From Ruegeria denitrificans (GTDB taxonomy: Bacteria; Pseudomonadota; Alphaproteobacteria; Rhodobacterales; Rhodobacteraceae): DNA of 64,000 nt. The translations under genes and the position numbers were made by a program. Positions 51,330 to 60,063 of the stretch are shown piece by piece. Position 1 is the stretch's first letter, and each line of letters starts with the position of its first letter. Location: contig NZ_CYUD01000001.1 in NCBI RefSeq assembly GCF_001458295.1, positions 372,001 through 436,000 of the forward strand, written 5' to 3'. The notes beneath the pieces were generated by a model. That model was not told the DNA's origin. It made no database searches and saw nothing but the letters and a program-made list of their open reading frames with translations.

Positions 51330-51707
51330 GAGCGACCCCCGCTCTTTAAATGGTATCCCCCTTATTCATTAGGGTGACAAAGTTTTAAAAAATAAGCAAA
51401 AGGCGAAATAAAATTGCTTAATTGATGTTGCATTTTGAGTTCAGTAACTCACGCAACGGCCCTATTGACTTCATAGCTGAAACAATTGCGGGTTGTCTGT
51501 GAAAGGGATCACAACCAACGGTATAAATTGAATACCCCCTATCTCCTTATGCCAGAGCACCTATCATGATATCGAGAGTGATTCGCATTTAGTCGCACCA
51601 ACAAAAGCCGCAAGATTGCTTATCGTTGGGCTGGGCGCGCATAACCACCTTGACCATCCCGGCAAATGCCGAAAGGGTCGCGCAAACCAAAAAAGCCCGG
51701 AGCAGAC
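51330..51707. other. AT-rich intergenic region before lolC
   Basis: About 378 bases without a credible gene and visibly richer in A/T than its surroundings. It contains a hairpin GTTGC/GCAAC with inner GAGTT/AACTC (51427-51457), a CRP-type palindrome (51498-51513), a TATAAA (51522-51527) and, closer to lolC, a GGAG ribosome site. It may represent the edge of the segment inserted between proS and lolC, or a new promoter for lolCD. Confidence 0.4.
51498..51513. promoter_or_regulatory. CRP/FNR-family palindrome
   Basis: TGTGA-AAGGGA-TCACA has both exact CRP half-sites with the canonical six-base spacer. It is followed eight bases later by TATAAA (51522-51527). In this position it would overlap the -35 region, suggesting repression or an atypical activation of the lolCD promoter. 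Confidence 0.45.
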
Positions 51708-53003
51708 ATGGCCAAGACGCCCCCGCCCTTTGCCCCATTCGAATGGAAGATCGCCTGGCGATACCTGCGCGCGCGCCGCGTCGAAGGCGGTGTCAGTGTG
51801 ATGACCTGGATCTCGCTGATCGGGATTACGCTGGCGGTGTTTGCACTGATTGCGACGCTGGCTGTTCGGTCCGGGTTCCGGTCCGAATTCGTGGGCACCA
51901 TTTTGGGGGCCAATGCGCATGTCACGGTTTATTCTGCGGGCAATTTCGATGCGCAGGGTAATCTGGATCGAACCATCGAAGATTATGATGGCGTCGCCGA
52001 CCGTATCGCGCAAGTGCCCGGCGTTGAACGCGCCGCGCCCTTGGTCAAGGGGCAGGTGCTGATCACCAATCGAGAGCGCAGCAGCGGGGTCGAGGTGTTT
52101 GGCATTCAGCCCGACGACCTGTTGGACCTGCCCGGCGTCGCCGAAAGCGAACAGGCGGTGGGTGATCTGTCCGAGTTCCAGAATGGAGAAGACGTCATCG
52201 CCATCGGTTCGGGCGTGGCGCGCAGTATTGGGGCAACTGTAGGGGATACAGTCAAACTGACGTCTCCAAACGGGGTGAAAACGGCCTTTGGCACCTCACC
52301 ACGTGTGAATGCGTATCGGGTGGTCTATGTTTTCTCAGCAGGGCGCTACGACATCGACCGCACCCGCGTTTATATGCCGTTCGAACAGGCACAGAGCTTT
52401 TTCAACCGCGAAGGTGTTGCAGATGAGATCGAGGTGATGGTCGACCGCCCCGAAGAATTGACGCCGATTCTGATCCCTATCCTTGAGGCCGCAGGCGAAC
52501 GCAGCCAGATCTGGACTTGGCAGGACGCTTCGGGCGGGTTCCTGCGCGCGTTGGAGGTCGAGGACAACGTGATGTTTATCATCCTGTCGATCCTCGTGCT
52601 GATCGCGGCGATGAATATCGTTTCGGGGTTGATCATGCTGGTGAAGAACAAGGGGCGCGATATCGGCATCCTGCGCACCATCGGGCTGAGCGAAGGGTCC
52701 GTCCTACGGGTGTTCTTTATCTGCGGTGCCTTCACCGGGATCATCGGCACCGCAATGGGTGTTGGTCTGGGCTGCTTGTTCGCGATCTATATCGACCCAA
52801 TTTTCTCTTTTGTGAACTACGTCATGGGCGGTGGCGTTTGGGACCCTTCCATTCGCGGCATCTACGCCTTGCCGGCCGAGTTGCATCTGTCGGATGTGCT
52901 GAAGGCAATCGGATTGTCGCTGGGCCTGTCCTTTTTTGTCACGTATTTCCCCGCCCGCCGCGCAGCGCGGCTGAACCCGGTTGAGGCGCTGCGCTATGAA
53001 TGA
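51708..53003 (+). CDS. lolC: lipoprotein-releasing ABC transporter permease LolC/E-type
   Basis: A 431-residue inner-membrane permease. It has an N-terminal helix ([20 protein letters not shown]), a large periplasmic MacB-like domain (about 60-270) and three C-terminal helices ([40 protein letters not shown]). Together with LolD it extracts outer-membrane lipoproteins for hand-over to LolA. A single permease gene is the usual alphaproteobacterial form (LolF-like), so the complex is probably a homodimer. Its end overlaps the lolD start by eight bases. Confidence 0.9.
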   Translation: MAKTPPPFAPFEWKIAWRYLRARRVEGGVSVMTWISLIGITLAVFALIATLAVRSGFRSEFVGTILGANAHVTVYSAGNFDAQGNLDRTIEDYDGVADRIAQVPGVERAAPLVKGQVLITNRERSSGVEVFGIQPDDLLDLPGVAESEQAVGDLSEFQNGEDVIAIGSGVARSIGATVGDTVKLTSPNGVKTAFGTSPRVNAYRVVYVFSAGRYDIDRTRVYMPFEQAQSFFNREGVADEIEVMVDRPEELTPILIPILEAAGERSQIWTWQDASGGFLRALEVEDNVMFIILSILVLIAAMNIVSGLIMLVKNKGRDIGILRTIGLSEGSVLRVFFICGAFTGIIGTAMGVGLGCLFAIYIDPIFSFVNYVMGGGVWDPSIRGIYALPAELHLSDVLKAIGLSLGLSFFVTYFPARRAARLNPVEALRYE

Positions 53004-53682
53004 TGTGACTTTGCGATTGAACGGTCTGACCAAAACCTACTTGAAGGGTACCCCGGGCGAGGTTCAGGTGCTGCGAGGGGCCGATCTGGAGTTGCACGCG
53101 GGTGAGGCGGTGGCGCTGGTCGCACCGTCCGGTGCAGGCAAGTCGACCCTTTTGCATATCGCCGGATTGCTGGACACACCGGATGGCGGCACGGTCGAGA
53201 TTGCGGGCCAGAAAGTTAAAAACAAGGGCGACCGGAGCCGTACCGCGTTGCGGCGGCAGGACGTCGGGTTTGTGTATCAGTTCCACCACCTGTTGCCTGA
53301 ATTCACGGCGCTGGAAAACATCACCCTGCCGCAACTGGCTAACGGAGTGTCTGAAAAAGCAGCGCAGGCACGGGCGATGTCCTTGCTGGACCGCGTTGGC
53401 GTGGCACCGCGCGCCGATCACCGTCCTGCGGCCCTGTCGGGTGGCGAACAACAGCGGGTAGCATTTTGCCGGGCGCTGGCCAACAAACCGCGCGTTCTGC
53501 TGGCGGATGAGCCGACGGGCAATCTGGATCCCGAAACCTCGGATCAGGTGTTTGATGCGCTGATGGCACTGGTACGGGACGAGGGGCTGTCGGCACTCAT
53601 CGCCACGCATAACATGGAACTTGCCGCGCGGATGGACCGCAAGCTGCGGTTGGAGGGCGGTGTACTCAGGCCAGTTGAGTGA
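52996..53682 (+). CDS. lolD: lipoprotein-releasing ABC transporter ATP-binding protein
   Basis: A 228-residue ABC ATPase. Walker [21 protein letters not shown] (about 42-61), signature [19 protein letters not shown] and Walker [18 protein letters not shown] are all present, and the Q-loop region is [20 protein letters not shown]. It powers LolC. The start at the ATG 52996 lies within the last codons of lolC. Its stop region overlaps the convergent DMT gene by 17 bases. Confidence 0.92.
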   Translation: MNDVTLRLNGLTKTYLKGTPGEVQVLRGADLELHAGEAVALVAPSGAGKSTLLHIAGLLDTPDGGTVEIAGQKVKNKGDRSRTALRRQDVGFVYQFHHLLPEFTALENITLPQLANGVSEKAAQARAMSLLDRVGVAPRADHRPAALSGGEQQRVAFCRALANKPRVLLADEPTGNLDPETSDQVFDALMALVRDEGLSALIATHNMELAARMDRKLRLEGGVLRPVE

Positions 53683-54103
53683 TCGCAACGCCCGCAGCCA
53701 TCACGGCGATCCCACCAGCGCGCACCCATGTCAATGGCGTGATCTGCGCGCCGAAAAGTCCGAAATGGTCGATGGCTGCCGTGCTGATCAGTTGCCCGAG
53801 TAGAACAAAGAACACCGCGTTACCGACTCCGAAATGCGGTGCGACATGGGTGATGGACAGGACGTAAAAGGCGATCAGGACACCGGCCAACAACAGGTGT
53901 TTCGGTGCCTGCATGACTTTGGGCAACGCGCCCGTGCCGGTAAACAGAACCATCACCAGTGCGGTTGCTCCGAACGCGATGGCGAACAGGACGACAGCGG
54001 CGGTGGTCGGCGATCCGATCAGTTTGCCAAGCGCCGCGTTCAGAGCGGCAAGGATTGGAACGCCAATCCCGGCGGCCAGCATGATTACTGCATATTGTGT
54101 CAT
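53666..54103 (-). CDS. DMT family transporter, YdcZ (DUF606) type
   Basis: A 145-residue membrane protein with about five hydrophobic helices, beginning [20 protein letters not shown]. Conserved half-unit features are [20 protein letters not shown] and [20 protein letters not shown]. These are the short DMT proteins that act as dimers of half-size units; the cargo is unknown. The start at 54103 is the first ATG that gives a plausible membrane start, although the frame is open further up. Confidence 0.82.
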   Translation of the reverse strand: MTQYAVIMLAAGIGVPILAALNAALGKLIGSPTTAAVVLFAIAFGATALVMVLFTGTGALPKVMQAPKHLLLAGVLIAFYVLSITHVAPHFGVGNAVFFVLLGQLISTAAIDHFGLFGAQITPLTWVRAGGIAVMAAGVAITQLA

Positions 54104-54195
54104 TGCCCGTACCCATCTGCTTCGTTGATCTGGATCATTGCGCCAAGCCGGTCCTCGGGCAAGCCTATATATGTCAATCGTGACAGGAGGATGCG

Positions 54196-54600
54196 ATGCC
54201 CAGACCCCTAATGACTGCCGTTTCGTTCGGAGTGCTGATGACCGCCGCTCAGGTCGCCGCGCAGGACGTGGATACCGGGGCCGAGCTGTATCAGCACTAT
54301 TGTGCAACGTGCCACGGAATCGATGCGACAGGGCATGGACCGATGGCCGGGATATTGGTCATTCAGCCGGTTGATCTGACCAAGCTGGCCGGAGAAGACG
54401 GTGTTTTCCCAACTGCGCGTGTCGTCGCGCGGATTGACGGGCGCGACCCGTTGGTCAGCCACGGCAGCCCGATGCCGGTCTATGGGCCATATTTCGACGG
54501 TCAGGACACTTCGATGAAAACGCCTGAGGGGCAGCCGATTTTGACCAGCCAGCCGATCGTGGATCTGATCGCCTATCTTGAAACATTGCAGGGCGGGTAA
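54196..54600 (+). CDS. periplasmic c-type cytochrome
   Basis: A 134-residue protein with a signal peptide (MPRPLMTAVSFGVLMTAAQV, cleaved near AQ) and one heme c site CATCHG at about residues 36-41. The axial Met is probably in GSPMPVYGPYF. A class I cytochrome, most likely a soluble electron carrier. A distinct oxidase or dehydrogenase partner is not in the neighbourhood. An AGGAGG ribosome site lies six bases upstream of the ATG. Confidence 0.9.
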   Translation: MPRPLMTAVSFGVLMTAAQVAAQDVDTGAELYQHYCATCHGIDATGHGPMAGILVIQPVDLTKLAGEDGVFPTARVVARIDGRDPLVSHGSPMPVYGPYFDGQDTSMKTPEGQPILTSQPIVDLIAYLETLQGG

Positions 54601-54603
54601 CGT

Positions 54604-55290
54604 CTAGCGGCAAATGCCTTCGATCTTTGCCCCGCTCCAGGGGATGACGACATCACGCTCGCGCGGTTGGGTTGGCAAGGGCGATATATCGAAATGCGCG
54701 CCCAGCATGTTGTGCAGGCGTTGGGTGCGGGGGGCTTGGGGGTCCAGCGCCCGGCAGCAGACATATTCCTCGACAATCGCGCCTTGTTGTTCGAAACCGT
54801 AAGACAGAAAATCGGGGGAAGTTTCGATGTCGAACAGATATGGGTCCTTGTTGCCGCCATGCTCGGCCGCCGCGCGCAATGGGTGATAGCCGGTGGTTTT
54901 CCGGTTCTGCCATTGCCACACATGGGTCAGCTCATGCGCCAGCAGCATTCCGGCGATCAGGTTCATCTGCTCGGGGAAGTCGGTCATATAGTCCTCAAGA
55001 TACCATTCACGGGTGAAATAGACCTTGTTGAACAGAGCAACGGCGGCGGGTTTTGCGGTCACCACCCCCTCGGTCGGGGGCGGCAATATGCGTTCTCGAC
55101 AGGCCAGGCGGGGTCGTTCCTTGCGGTAGAAGGTGATCGGCGCGACCGGAGCGCCCTCGATCAGACGCACCCGGTCCAGATTCAGCGACTCACCCTGAAC
55201 GGCGCTGGCAAAAGCGCGTTCCTGCTCGGTCAGGGGGCGACCGCAGGATGCAAGCAGGAGGAGAACCATCATCAGGATGCGGCAGGTCAT
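54604..55290 (-). CDS. lipoprotein with HELTH metallopeptidase-like motif
   Basis: A 228-residue exported lipoprotein. The signal peptide MTCRILMMVLLLLASC ends at the lipidated Cys of residue 16. The sequence AGMLLAHELTHVWQWQ contains a zincin-like HExxH (HELTH) at about residues 118-122, with Glu residues later (IVEEYVCCRA) that could be the third ligand. It is a predicted periplasmic metallopeptidase-like protein with no known substrate. In Rhodobacteraceae it is usually annotated as hypothetical. Only three bases separate its stop from that of the cytochrome gene. Confidence 0.8.
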   Translation of the reverse strand: MTCRILMMVLLLLASCGRPLTEQERAFASAVQGESLNLDRVRLIEGAPVAPITFYRKERPRLACRERILPPPTEGVVTAKPAAVALFNKVYFTREWYLEDYMTDFPEQMNLIAGMLLAHELTHVWQWQNRKTTGYHPLRAAAEHGGNKDPYLFDIETSPDFLSYGFEQQGAIVEEYVCCRALDPQAPRTQRLHNMLGAHFDISPLPTQPRERDVVIPWSGAKIEGICR

Positions 55291-55330
55291 GCGGTGAGCC
55301 TAGTGTGATGCTCCCGCTCTGCAACCGGTT

Positions 55331-55993
55331 TTACAGGCTCATCGCCAAAACTCGGCTGATTTCTGTCAACGACCGCCCGGATTGGTCCATCCACGTGTTG
55401 AATGCGTCTTGAACGGCGGCCATCGCTTTCTTGGAACTGGGCGCTTTGTCGATCACGCCTTCGGCGATCAATCGGGCGGTAACGTCCCGCGACAGGATGA
55501 AACTGTCGCGCCTGGCAAACCGCATTGCGTATTGCGCCGAGGCCCCGCCCAGACGCGATCCGCGCTTGCCCAACATTGCCAGCAAACCCACGAAATCGGT
55601 CGAGGGCCATCCGCCCAGCACCTGACCCACTCCACCTTCCTGACGCAACTCAAGTAGAAACGCGGCATTGTCCCGCACAGCGGCGATTTTGGTGCCGTTG
55701 CGGACGATGCGGGTGTCCTGCAGCAAGGCGTCGAATTTCTCATCATCCATAAAGGCGCAGCGACCAACGTCAAAGCCATCAAAGGCGGTCTCAAAACCAT
55801 CCCATTTGTTTTCGATGACCTTCCAGTTGAACCCGGCCTGAAAGACGCATTTCGTGATGATCGAAAGCCAACGATCATCGGGCAGGGCGGCCAGTTCAGC
55901 CACGCTTTTGGGTTTGCTGAGCTTTGCCTGCAAAGCATCGGGGCCGCCGTGGCGGTTGGCGGCCATGGTGTAGATTTCATCGAAATGGTGCAT
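55331..55993 (-). CDS. DNA-3-methyladenine glycosylase I-like protein
   Basis: A 220-residue helical protein in the HhH-GPD/Tag superfamily. The segment MHHFDEIYTMAANRHGGPDA and SIITKCVFQAGFNWKVIENK then FDGFDVGRCAFMDDEKFDAL resemble Tag proteins, which remove 3-methyladenine from alkylated DNA. The Tag zinc-finger residues are not evident, so activity is a family inference. The ATG at 55993 follows GGAGGAAG. An open frame upstream to 56173 has no start signal of its own. Confidence 0.75.
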   Translation of the reverse strand: MHHFDEIYTMAANRHGGPDALQAKLSKPKSVAELAALPDDRWLSIITKCVFQAGFNWKVIENKWDGFETAFDGFDVGRCAFMDDEKFDALLQDTRIVRNGTKIAAVRDNAAFLLELRQEGGVGQVLGGWPSTDFVGLLAMLGKRGSRLGGASAQYAMRFARRDSFILSRDVTARLIAEGVIDKAPSSKKAMAAVQDAFNTWMDQSGRSLTEISRVLAMSL

Positions 55994-56119
55994 CGGCTTC
56001 CTCCGCGGGCAGGGTTGCCTGATCACCGCCCAGTTGCAAGCCTTGCCTCTACTTGATTTCGGACAAGGACCAACCTGCGTCACGGACCTAAACCGGGGCC
56101 AACATTGACGGAGAACACC

Positions 56120-56785
56120 ATGCTGGGTTGGGCCCTTTTCCTTGCCGCACTGATCACCTTTCTGCTGACCCATGCCATTCCGGCCCGACCCGTCGTGCGT
56201 GGTCGGTTGATCGAAGTGATGGGACGCAGGGGTTATTTCACGGCCTATTCTGTCTTGTCCTTGCTGGTGTTGGGCTGGCTTATCGTGGCCTCCGCGCAGG
56301 TGCCTTATGTCGAAGTTATCCCGCCATCTCCTGTCCTGCGCTGGGTGCCGCTATTGGTCATGCCGGTGGTGTGTTGGCTGGCTGTGGCCGGTTTGACGAT
56401 CCAGAACCCGTTTTCCTTTAGCGGGTTGGGCCACCGTCGGTTCGATCCTGAAAACCCCGGTATCCTGCGGACTACGCGCCACCCGCTTCTTGCCGCCATG
56501 ATGTTATGGGCCCTGGCGCATCTTCTGGCGAATGGCAGCCTGTCACATGTCATCCTGTTCGGTCTTTTTGCGGGTTTTGCAGCGTGGGGCATGGCGCTGA
56601 TCGATCAGCGCAAAGCGTGTGATATGGGGATCGAATGGGTGCGCCTGTCCCGCAACACGGCGCGGTTTTCCCTGCGCGCGCCTCAACCATGGCCGGGCTT
56701 GGGGATTGCGCTGATTTCATTGGCGGCCTTTGCAGTTCTGCTTCACCTGCACGCACCTGTGATCGGCCTTTCACCAATTCCATAA
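56120..56785 (+). CDS. NnrU family membrane protein
   Basis: A 221-residue membrane protein with about six helices. The start MLGWALFLAALITFLLTHAI and the motifs MGRRGYFTAYSVLSLLVLGW and GILRTTRHPLLAAMMLWALAH are those of NnrU, a protein named from denitrification clusters and related to isoprenylcysteine methyltransferase-like folds. No denitrification genes are adjacent. ATG 56120 lies six bases after GGAG. Confidence 0.88.
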   Translation: MLGWALFLAALITFLLTHAIPARPVVRGRLIEVMGRRGYFTAYSVLSLLVLGWLIVASAQVPYVEVIPPSPVLRWVPLLVMPVVCWLAVAGLTIQNPFSFSGLGHRRFDPENPGILRTTRHPLLAAMMLWALAHLLANGSLSHVILFGLFAGFAAWGMALIDQRKACDMGIEWVRLSRNTARFSLRAPQPWPGLGIALISLAAFAVLLHLHAPVIGLSPIP

Positions 56786-56857
56786 CGCGGGGAGTGGCCG
56801 GACCGGGCCATGCGTGCTATCTGGAATGTCACACTATAAGACTATGAGGGTCTTTCA

Positions 56858-57379
56858 ATGTATCTGGCCTATGTTACCACCACCGACCGTGGCGCGACCG
56901 ACCGACTGCTGAGCGCCGTTGCCGAGCATCTTTTGGCCAACGATGCCCGTCTGGTTGGCGTGGTTCAAACCAACACCGAATGCGCCGATAGCAGTAAATG
57001 CGACATGGATGTTCGCGTGCTGCCCGAAGGTGAAACCATCCGCATCTCGCAATCGCTGGGTGAGCATTCGCGCGGCTGTCGGTTGGACCCGGCTGCGCTG
57101 GAACGGGCCGTGGGATATGTCACCAGCTCGCTGGAGGATTCGCCACAACTGCTGATCATCAACAAGTTCGGCAAGCATGAGGCTGACGGGCGCGGGTTTC
57201 GTCCGGTGATCGCCGAAGCGCTGACGCAGGATATCCCCGTGCTGGTCGGTGTGAACGGTCTGAACAAGGACAAGTTCCAAGAGTTCACCGGTGGCGCGGC
57301 CGAGCAGCTTGACCCGAACCTCGACGCCATCATTGCATGGTTCGATCACGTCAGCGCGCAGCGCGCAGCTGCGGCCTGA
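56858..57379 (+). CDS. DUF2478 domain protein
   Basis: A 173-residue protein beginning MYLAYVTTTDRGATDRLLSA. The pattern LVGVVQTNTECADSSKCDMD, SQSLGEHSRGCRLDPAALER and LLIINKFGKHEADGRGF is the DUF2478 family, a nucleoside-triphosphatase-like fold often linked to molybdate genes. The Walker A is degenerate here (the usual GxxGxGK(T/S) is missing). No molybdenum genes are close by, so the role is open. Ribosome site GAGGGTC upstream. Confidence 0.82.
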   Translation: MYLAYVTTTDRGATDRLLSAVAEHLLANDARLVGVVQTNTECADSSKCDMDVRVLPEGETIRISQSLGEHSRGCRLDPAALERAVGYVTSSLEDSPQLLIINKFGKHEADGRGFRPVIAEALTQDIPVLVGVNGLNKDKFQEFTGGAAEQLDPNLDAIIAWFDHVSAQRAAAA

Positions 57380-57466
57380 GCTAACCTCTCGTTGGGTAAA
57401 CCGCTGTAATCCTGTCTTGTTTCAACCCAACTGTGCTGCAATCTTCGATCCAAGGGGAGATTGCAC

Positions 57467-58714
57467 ATGTGGACCAATTGGGCCGGAAACCAGCGCGCGC
57501 AGACGCCGATCACACGTCCAACCTCGATTTCTGAGTTGCAGCAAGCCGTGGCGCAGTCGGGCACGCTGCGGATCGTAGGGTCTGGTCATTCGTTCACACC
57601 CATCGTTGCCGGTGCGGATCGGATACTGGACTTGTCGGATATCGACTTGCCTGTGGTCGGAGAAGTCGGGGAAGAAAAGGTTTGGGTGAATGCAAATGCC
57701 CGGCTGCGCGACTTGTCTCCGGCCTTCGCAGGGCAAGGGTTAGCCTTTTGCAATCTCGGTGACATCAACACGCAGTCCTTGGCTGGTGCTGCTTCGACTG
57801 CGACGCACGGGACAGGACGCACGTTGCCCTGTTTGGCGGCCGAAATCACTGCCGCGAAGCTGGTCAGCGCGGGTGGCGATATCTTATCCACCGATGACAT
57901 TCCGCTTGAGATGGCACAGGTCACCTTGGGGATGCTGGGAATTTTGACCGAGGCTCAAATTTCAGTCGTGCCAAAATACAACCTGCGCCGCCAGGTACGA
58001 TTGGCCGATCTGCAGGATAGCATCGCCAACATGCACCAGAACTGGGCCGAGAACCGGAATTTTGAGTTCTTCTATATCCCTTTCACCGGCAAGGCCGTCG
58101 AGCTGCGCCATGAGATTTCAGACGCACCCGAAGGCAAGGCACCGCGTGACTTGGACATGATTGCCGTTAAAGTACTGAAGCTTGCGCGCAATGTTGGTCT
58201 GCTCAGCAGTGGGCTCCGTAAAATGCTGCTGAAACTCCTGACCATGGCGCAATCGGACGAGGACTATGTCGGGGAAAGCTGGCGTGTGCTGTGCAGCGAT
58301 CGGCGTATTCGGTTCAAAGAGATGGAGTACCATCTGCCGCCCGACGTCGCCCAAGATGTCCTGCAAGAGGTCATCACCCGGCTGCATCGCGACCACAAGG
58401 ATATCTACTTCCCAATTGAGGTTCGCCAGACTGCGGGCGATGCGGCGTGCCTGTCTCCGTTTCAGGGCGGGCCGCGCATTTCAATCGCAATACACACAGA
58501 TGCGGCTGAAGACCACCAACGGTACTTTGATGCGATTGAGCCTTTATTTGTCGAAGCCGGGGGACGACCGCACTGGGGCAAGATGCACAGCTTGGGTTTT
58601 ACCAAGCTGTCCAACCTGTACCCAGATTTCGACCGGTTCTGTGCGCTGAGGGAACAATTAGACCCCTTGGGCAAGTTCCTTACGCCCGCGCTTGCCAGGT
58701 TGTTTCGGCCATGA
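57467..58714 (+). CDS. D-arabinono-1,4-lactone oxidase-type FAD enzyme
   Basis: A 415-residue aldonolactone oxidase. The FAD_binding_4 domain (about 10-170) starts MWTNWAGNQRAQTPI and has RIVGSGHSFTPIV as its FAD loop. The ALO domain closes with GRPHWGKMHSLGFTKLSNLY PDFDRF; the HWGK motif is diagnostic. It would oxidise a sugar-1,4-lactone or related polyol. AAGGGGAGA precedes the ATG. The next gene overlaps its stop by four bases, so the two form an operon. Confidence 0.86.
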   Translation: MWTNWAGNQRAQTPITRPTSISELQQAVAQSGTLRIVGSGHSFTPIVAGADRILDLSDIDLPVVGEVGEEKVWVNANARLRDLSPAFAGQGLAFCNLGDINTQSLAGAASTATHGTGRTLPCLAAEITAAKLVSAGGDILSTDDIPLEMAQVTLGMLGILTEAQISVVPKYNLRRQVRLADLQDSIANMHQNWAENRNFEFFYIPFTGKAVELRHEISDAPEGKAPRDLDMIAVKVLKLARNVGLLSSGLRKMLLKLLTMAQSDEDYVGESWRVLCSDRRIRFKEMEYHLPPDVAQDVLQEVITRLHRDHKDIYFPIEVRQTAGDAACLSPFQGGPRISIAIHTDAAEDHQRYFDAIEPLFVEAGGRPHWGKMHSLGFTKLSNLYPDFDRFCALREQLDPLGKFLTPALARLFRP

Positions 58715-59829
58715 CGGGCTATCTGCAAACCTTGTCTGAAACACTGCACGCTTATGGCGTGGACCAGCCGATCATGGTGGTCGATCTGGATCGGCTGGAT
58801 GCAAACTGTGTCTTGGCAGAGAATGTTTCGGACGCAGGGCTGGATCGCCGGCTGGTCGCGAAATCCCTGCCTTGTTTGCCGTTGCTCGATCATATCCGGG
58901 GCAAAATCCAGACCTCGGGCCTGATGACATTTTCGGAACCGATGCTGTTGGCGCTGTTAAAGCTCGAGACGAAAACCGACCATTTGATTGGGAAACCGCT
59001 GCCGGTGAGTTCGGCTGCGCGGGTTCTGTCCGAATGTCCGGACGCCGCCGTGCGCGTTCAATGGCTGATCGATTCTCCGGAACGGTTAAAGGCCTACCTA
59101 GCCCTTGCGACAGACCGGCAGTTGGCACTGCGTCTGTCGTTGGAAGTTGATATCGGCCTGCATCGCGGCGGGTTTCAGCCCGAGCAAGTCGCAGGAATCG
59201 CACAAGAAATCGACGTAAACCCCAATGCGAGACTGTCCGGAGTGATGGGGTACGAGGCGCATCTGGCCAAACTGCCGGGGTTTCTGCGCAAACGTGCAGT
59301 TCGGGCCAGTGCAGATGCGTTCGATCAGGCCGTTTCCAGCCTGCCGAAAACGGCCAAGGGGCTGTGCCTGAACACCGGCGGCAGTCTGACGTTTCAGTCC
59401 TATCGCGCGGAAGAGAAAGCCTCCGAGATCGCGTTTGGCTCGGTTCTGGCGAAGCCTACGGATTTCGACCACCCAACGACACGGGAATTTTTCCCGGCGG
59501 CGTTTATCGCAACACCAATTCTGAAAACTATGCCGGGTAATTCTCTGCCGGGTTTGGATTTTCTGTCCCGTCGCAAAACCGACCTTGCGATATTCGGTGG
59601 GTATTTCCGGGCCCAACCTGTATTCCCCAAAGGCTTTGGCTATTCGTCCGTCTTCGGCCGGTCGACCAGCCAGGAGGTCTGGACAGGTCCGCCAGCCGCG
59701 TCAGTCAAGCCAGGCAAAATAGCACTGTTGCGCCCAACCCAGAGCGAGGCGGTGCTGAATCAGTTCGGTACCATGCTGGCGGTTAGGGGCGATCAGGTGG
59801 TAGATGAATGGGAATGCCTGCCGAATTAA
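58711..59829 (+). CDS. PLP-dependent amino acid deaminase/aldolase (alanine-racemase fold)
   Basis: A 372-residue enzyme with an alanine racemase-like N-terminal domain. The lead-in QPIMVVDLDRLDANCVLA and RLVAKSLPCLPLLDHI contain the probable PLP Lys near residue 50. Later motifs EVDIGLHRGGFQPEQVAGIA and CLNTGGSLTFQSYRAE bind the cofactor phosphate. The C-terminal domain is of D-threonine aldolase/D-serine dehydratase type, but I see no obvious His-x-Cys metal pair. Coupled to the lactone oxidase by ATGA overlap. Confidence 0.8.
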   Translation: MTGYLQTLSETLHAYGVDQPIMVVDLDRLDANCVLAENVSDAGLDRRLVAKSLPCLPLLDHIRGKIQTSGLMTFSEPMLLALLKLETKTDHLIGKPLPVSSAARVLSECPDAAVRVQWLIDSPERLKAYLALATDRQLALRLSLEVDIGLHRGGFQPEQVAGIAQEIDVNPNARLSGVMGYEAHLAKLPGFLRKRAVRASADAFDQAVSSLPKTAKGLCLNTGGSLTFQSYRAEEKASEIAFGSVLAKPTDFDHPTTREFFPAAFIATPILKTMPGNSLPGLDFLSRRKTDLAIFGGYFRAQPVFPKGFGYSSVFGRSTSQEVWTGPPAASVKPGKIALLRPTQSEAVLNQFGTMLAVRGDQVVDEWECLPN

Positions 59830-59863
59830 CAGCCCGTTGCATTTTCTCACCATCAGAAGAAGA

Positions 59864-59947
59864 TGGTGGGCGACCCTGGAATCGAACCAGGCGTGCGTCT
59901 CCGCGAGGGAGTTACAGTCCCCTGCCACACCTTGCGGCCTGTCGCCC
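59864..59947 (-). tRNA. tRNA-Tyr (anticodon GTA)
   Basis: On the minus strand GGGCGAC (5') pairs with GTCGCCC (3') to form the acceptor stem, followed by discriminator A and an encoded CCA. The D stem is GCC/GGC. The anticodon loop CTGTAAC gives anticodon GTA, and a long class II variable arm precedes the T arm CCTGG-TTCGATT-CCAGG. All features fit tRNA-Tyr. Confidence 0.95.
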
Positions 59948-60063
59948 ACTGTCAGGCGTTGCACCTGACGTGGAGGCGTGATTACTAGCGCCTTAAAGGA
60001 GCGTCAACAGGAAAATCCCGCTTTGACGCAGGAAACCGAATTCCCGGCCCGGAGGCCCAAGAA

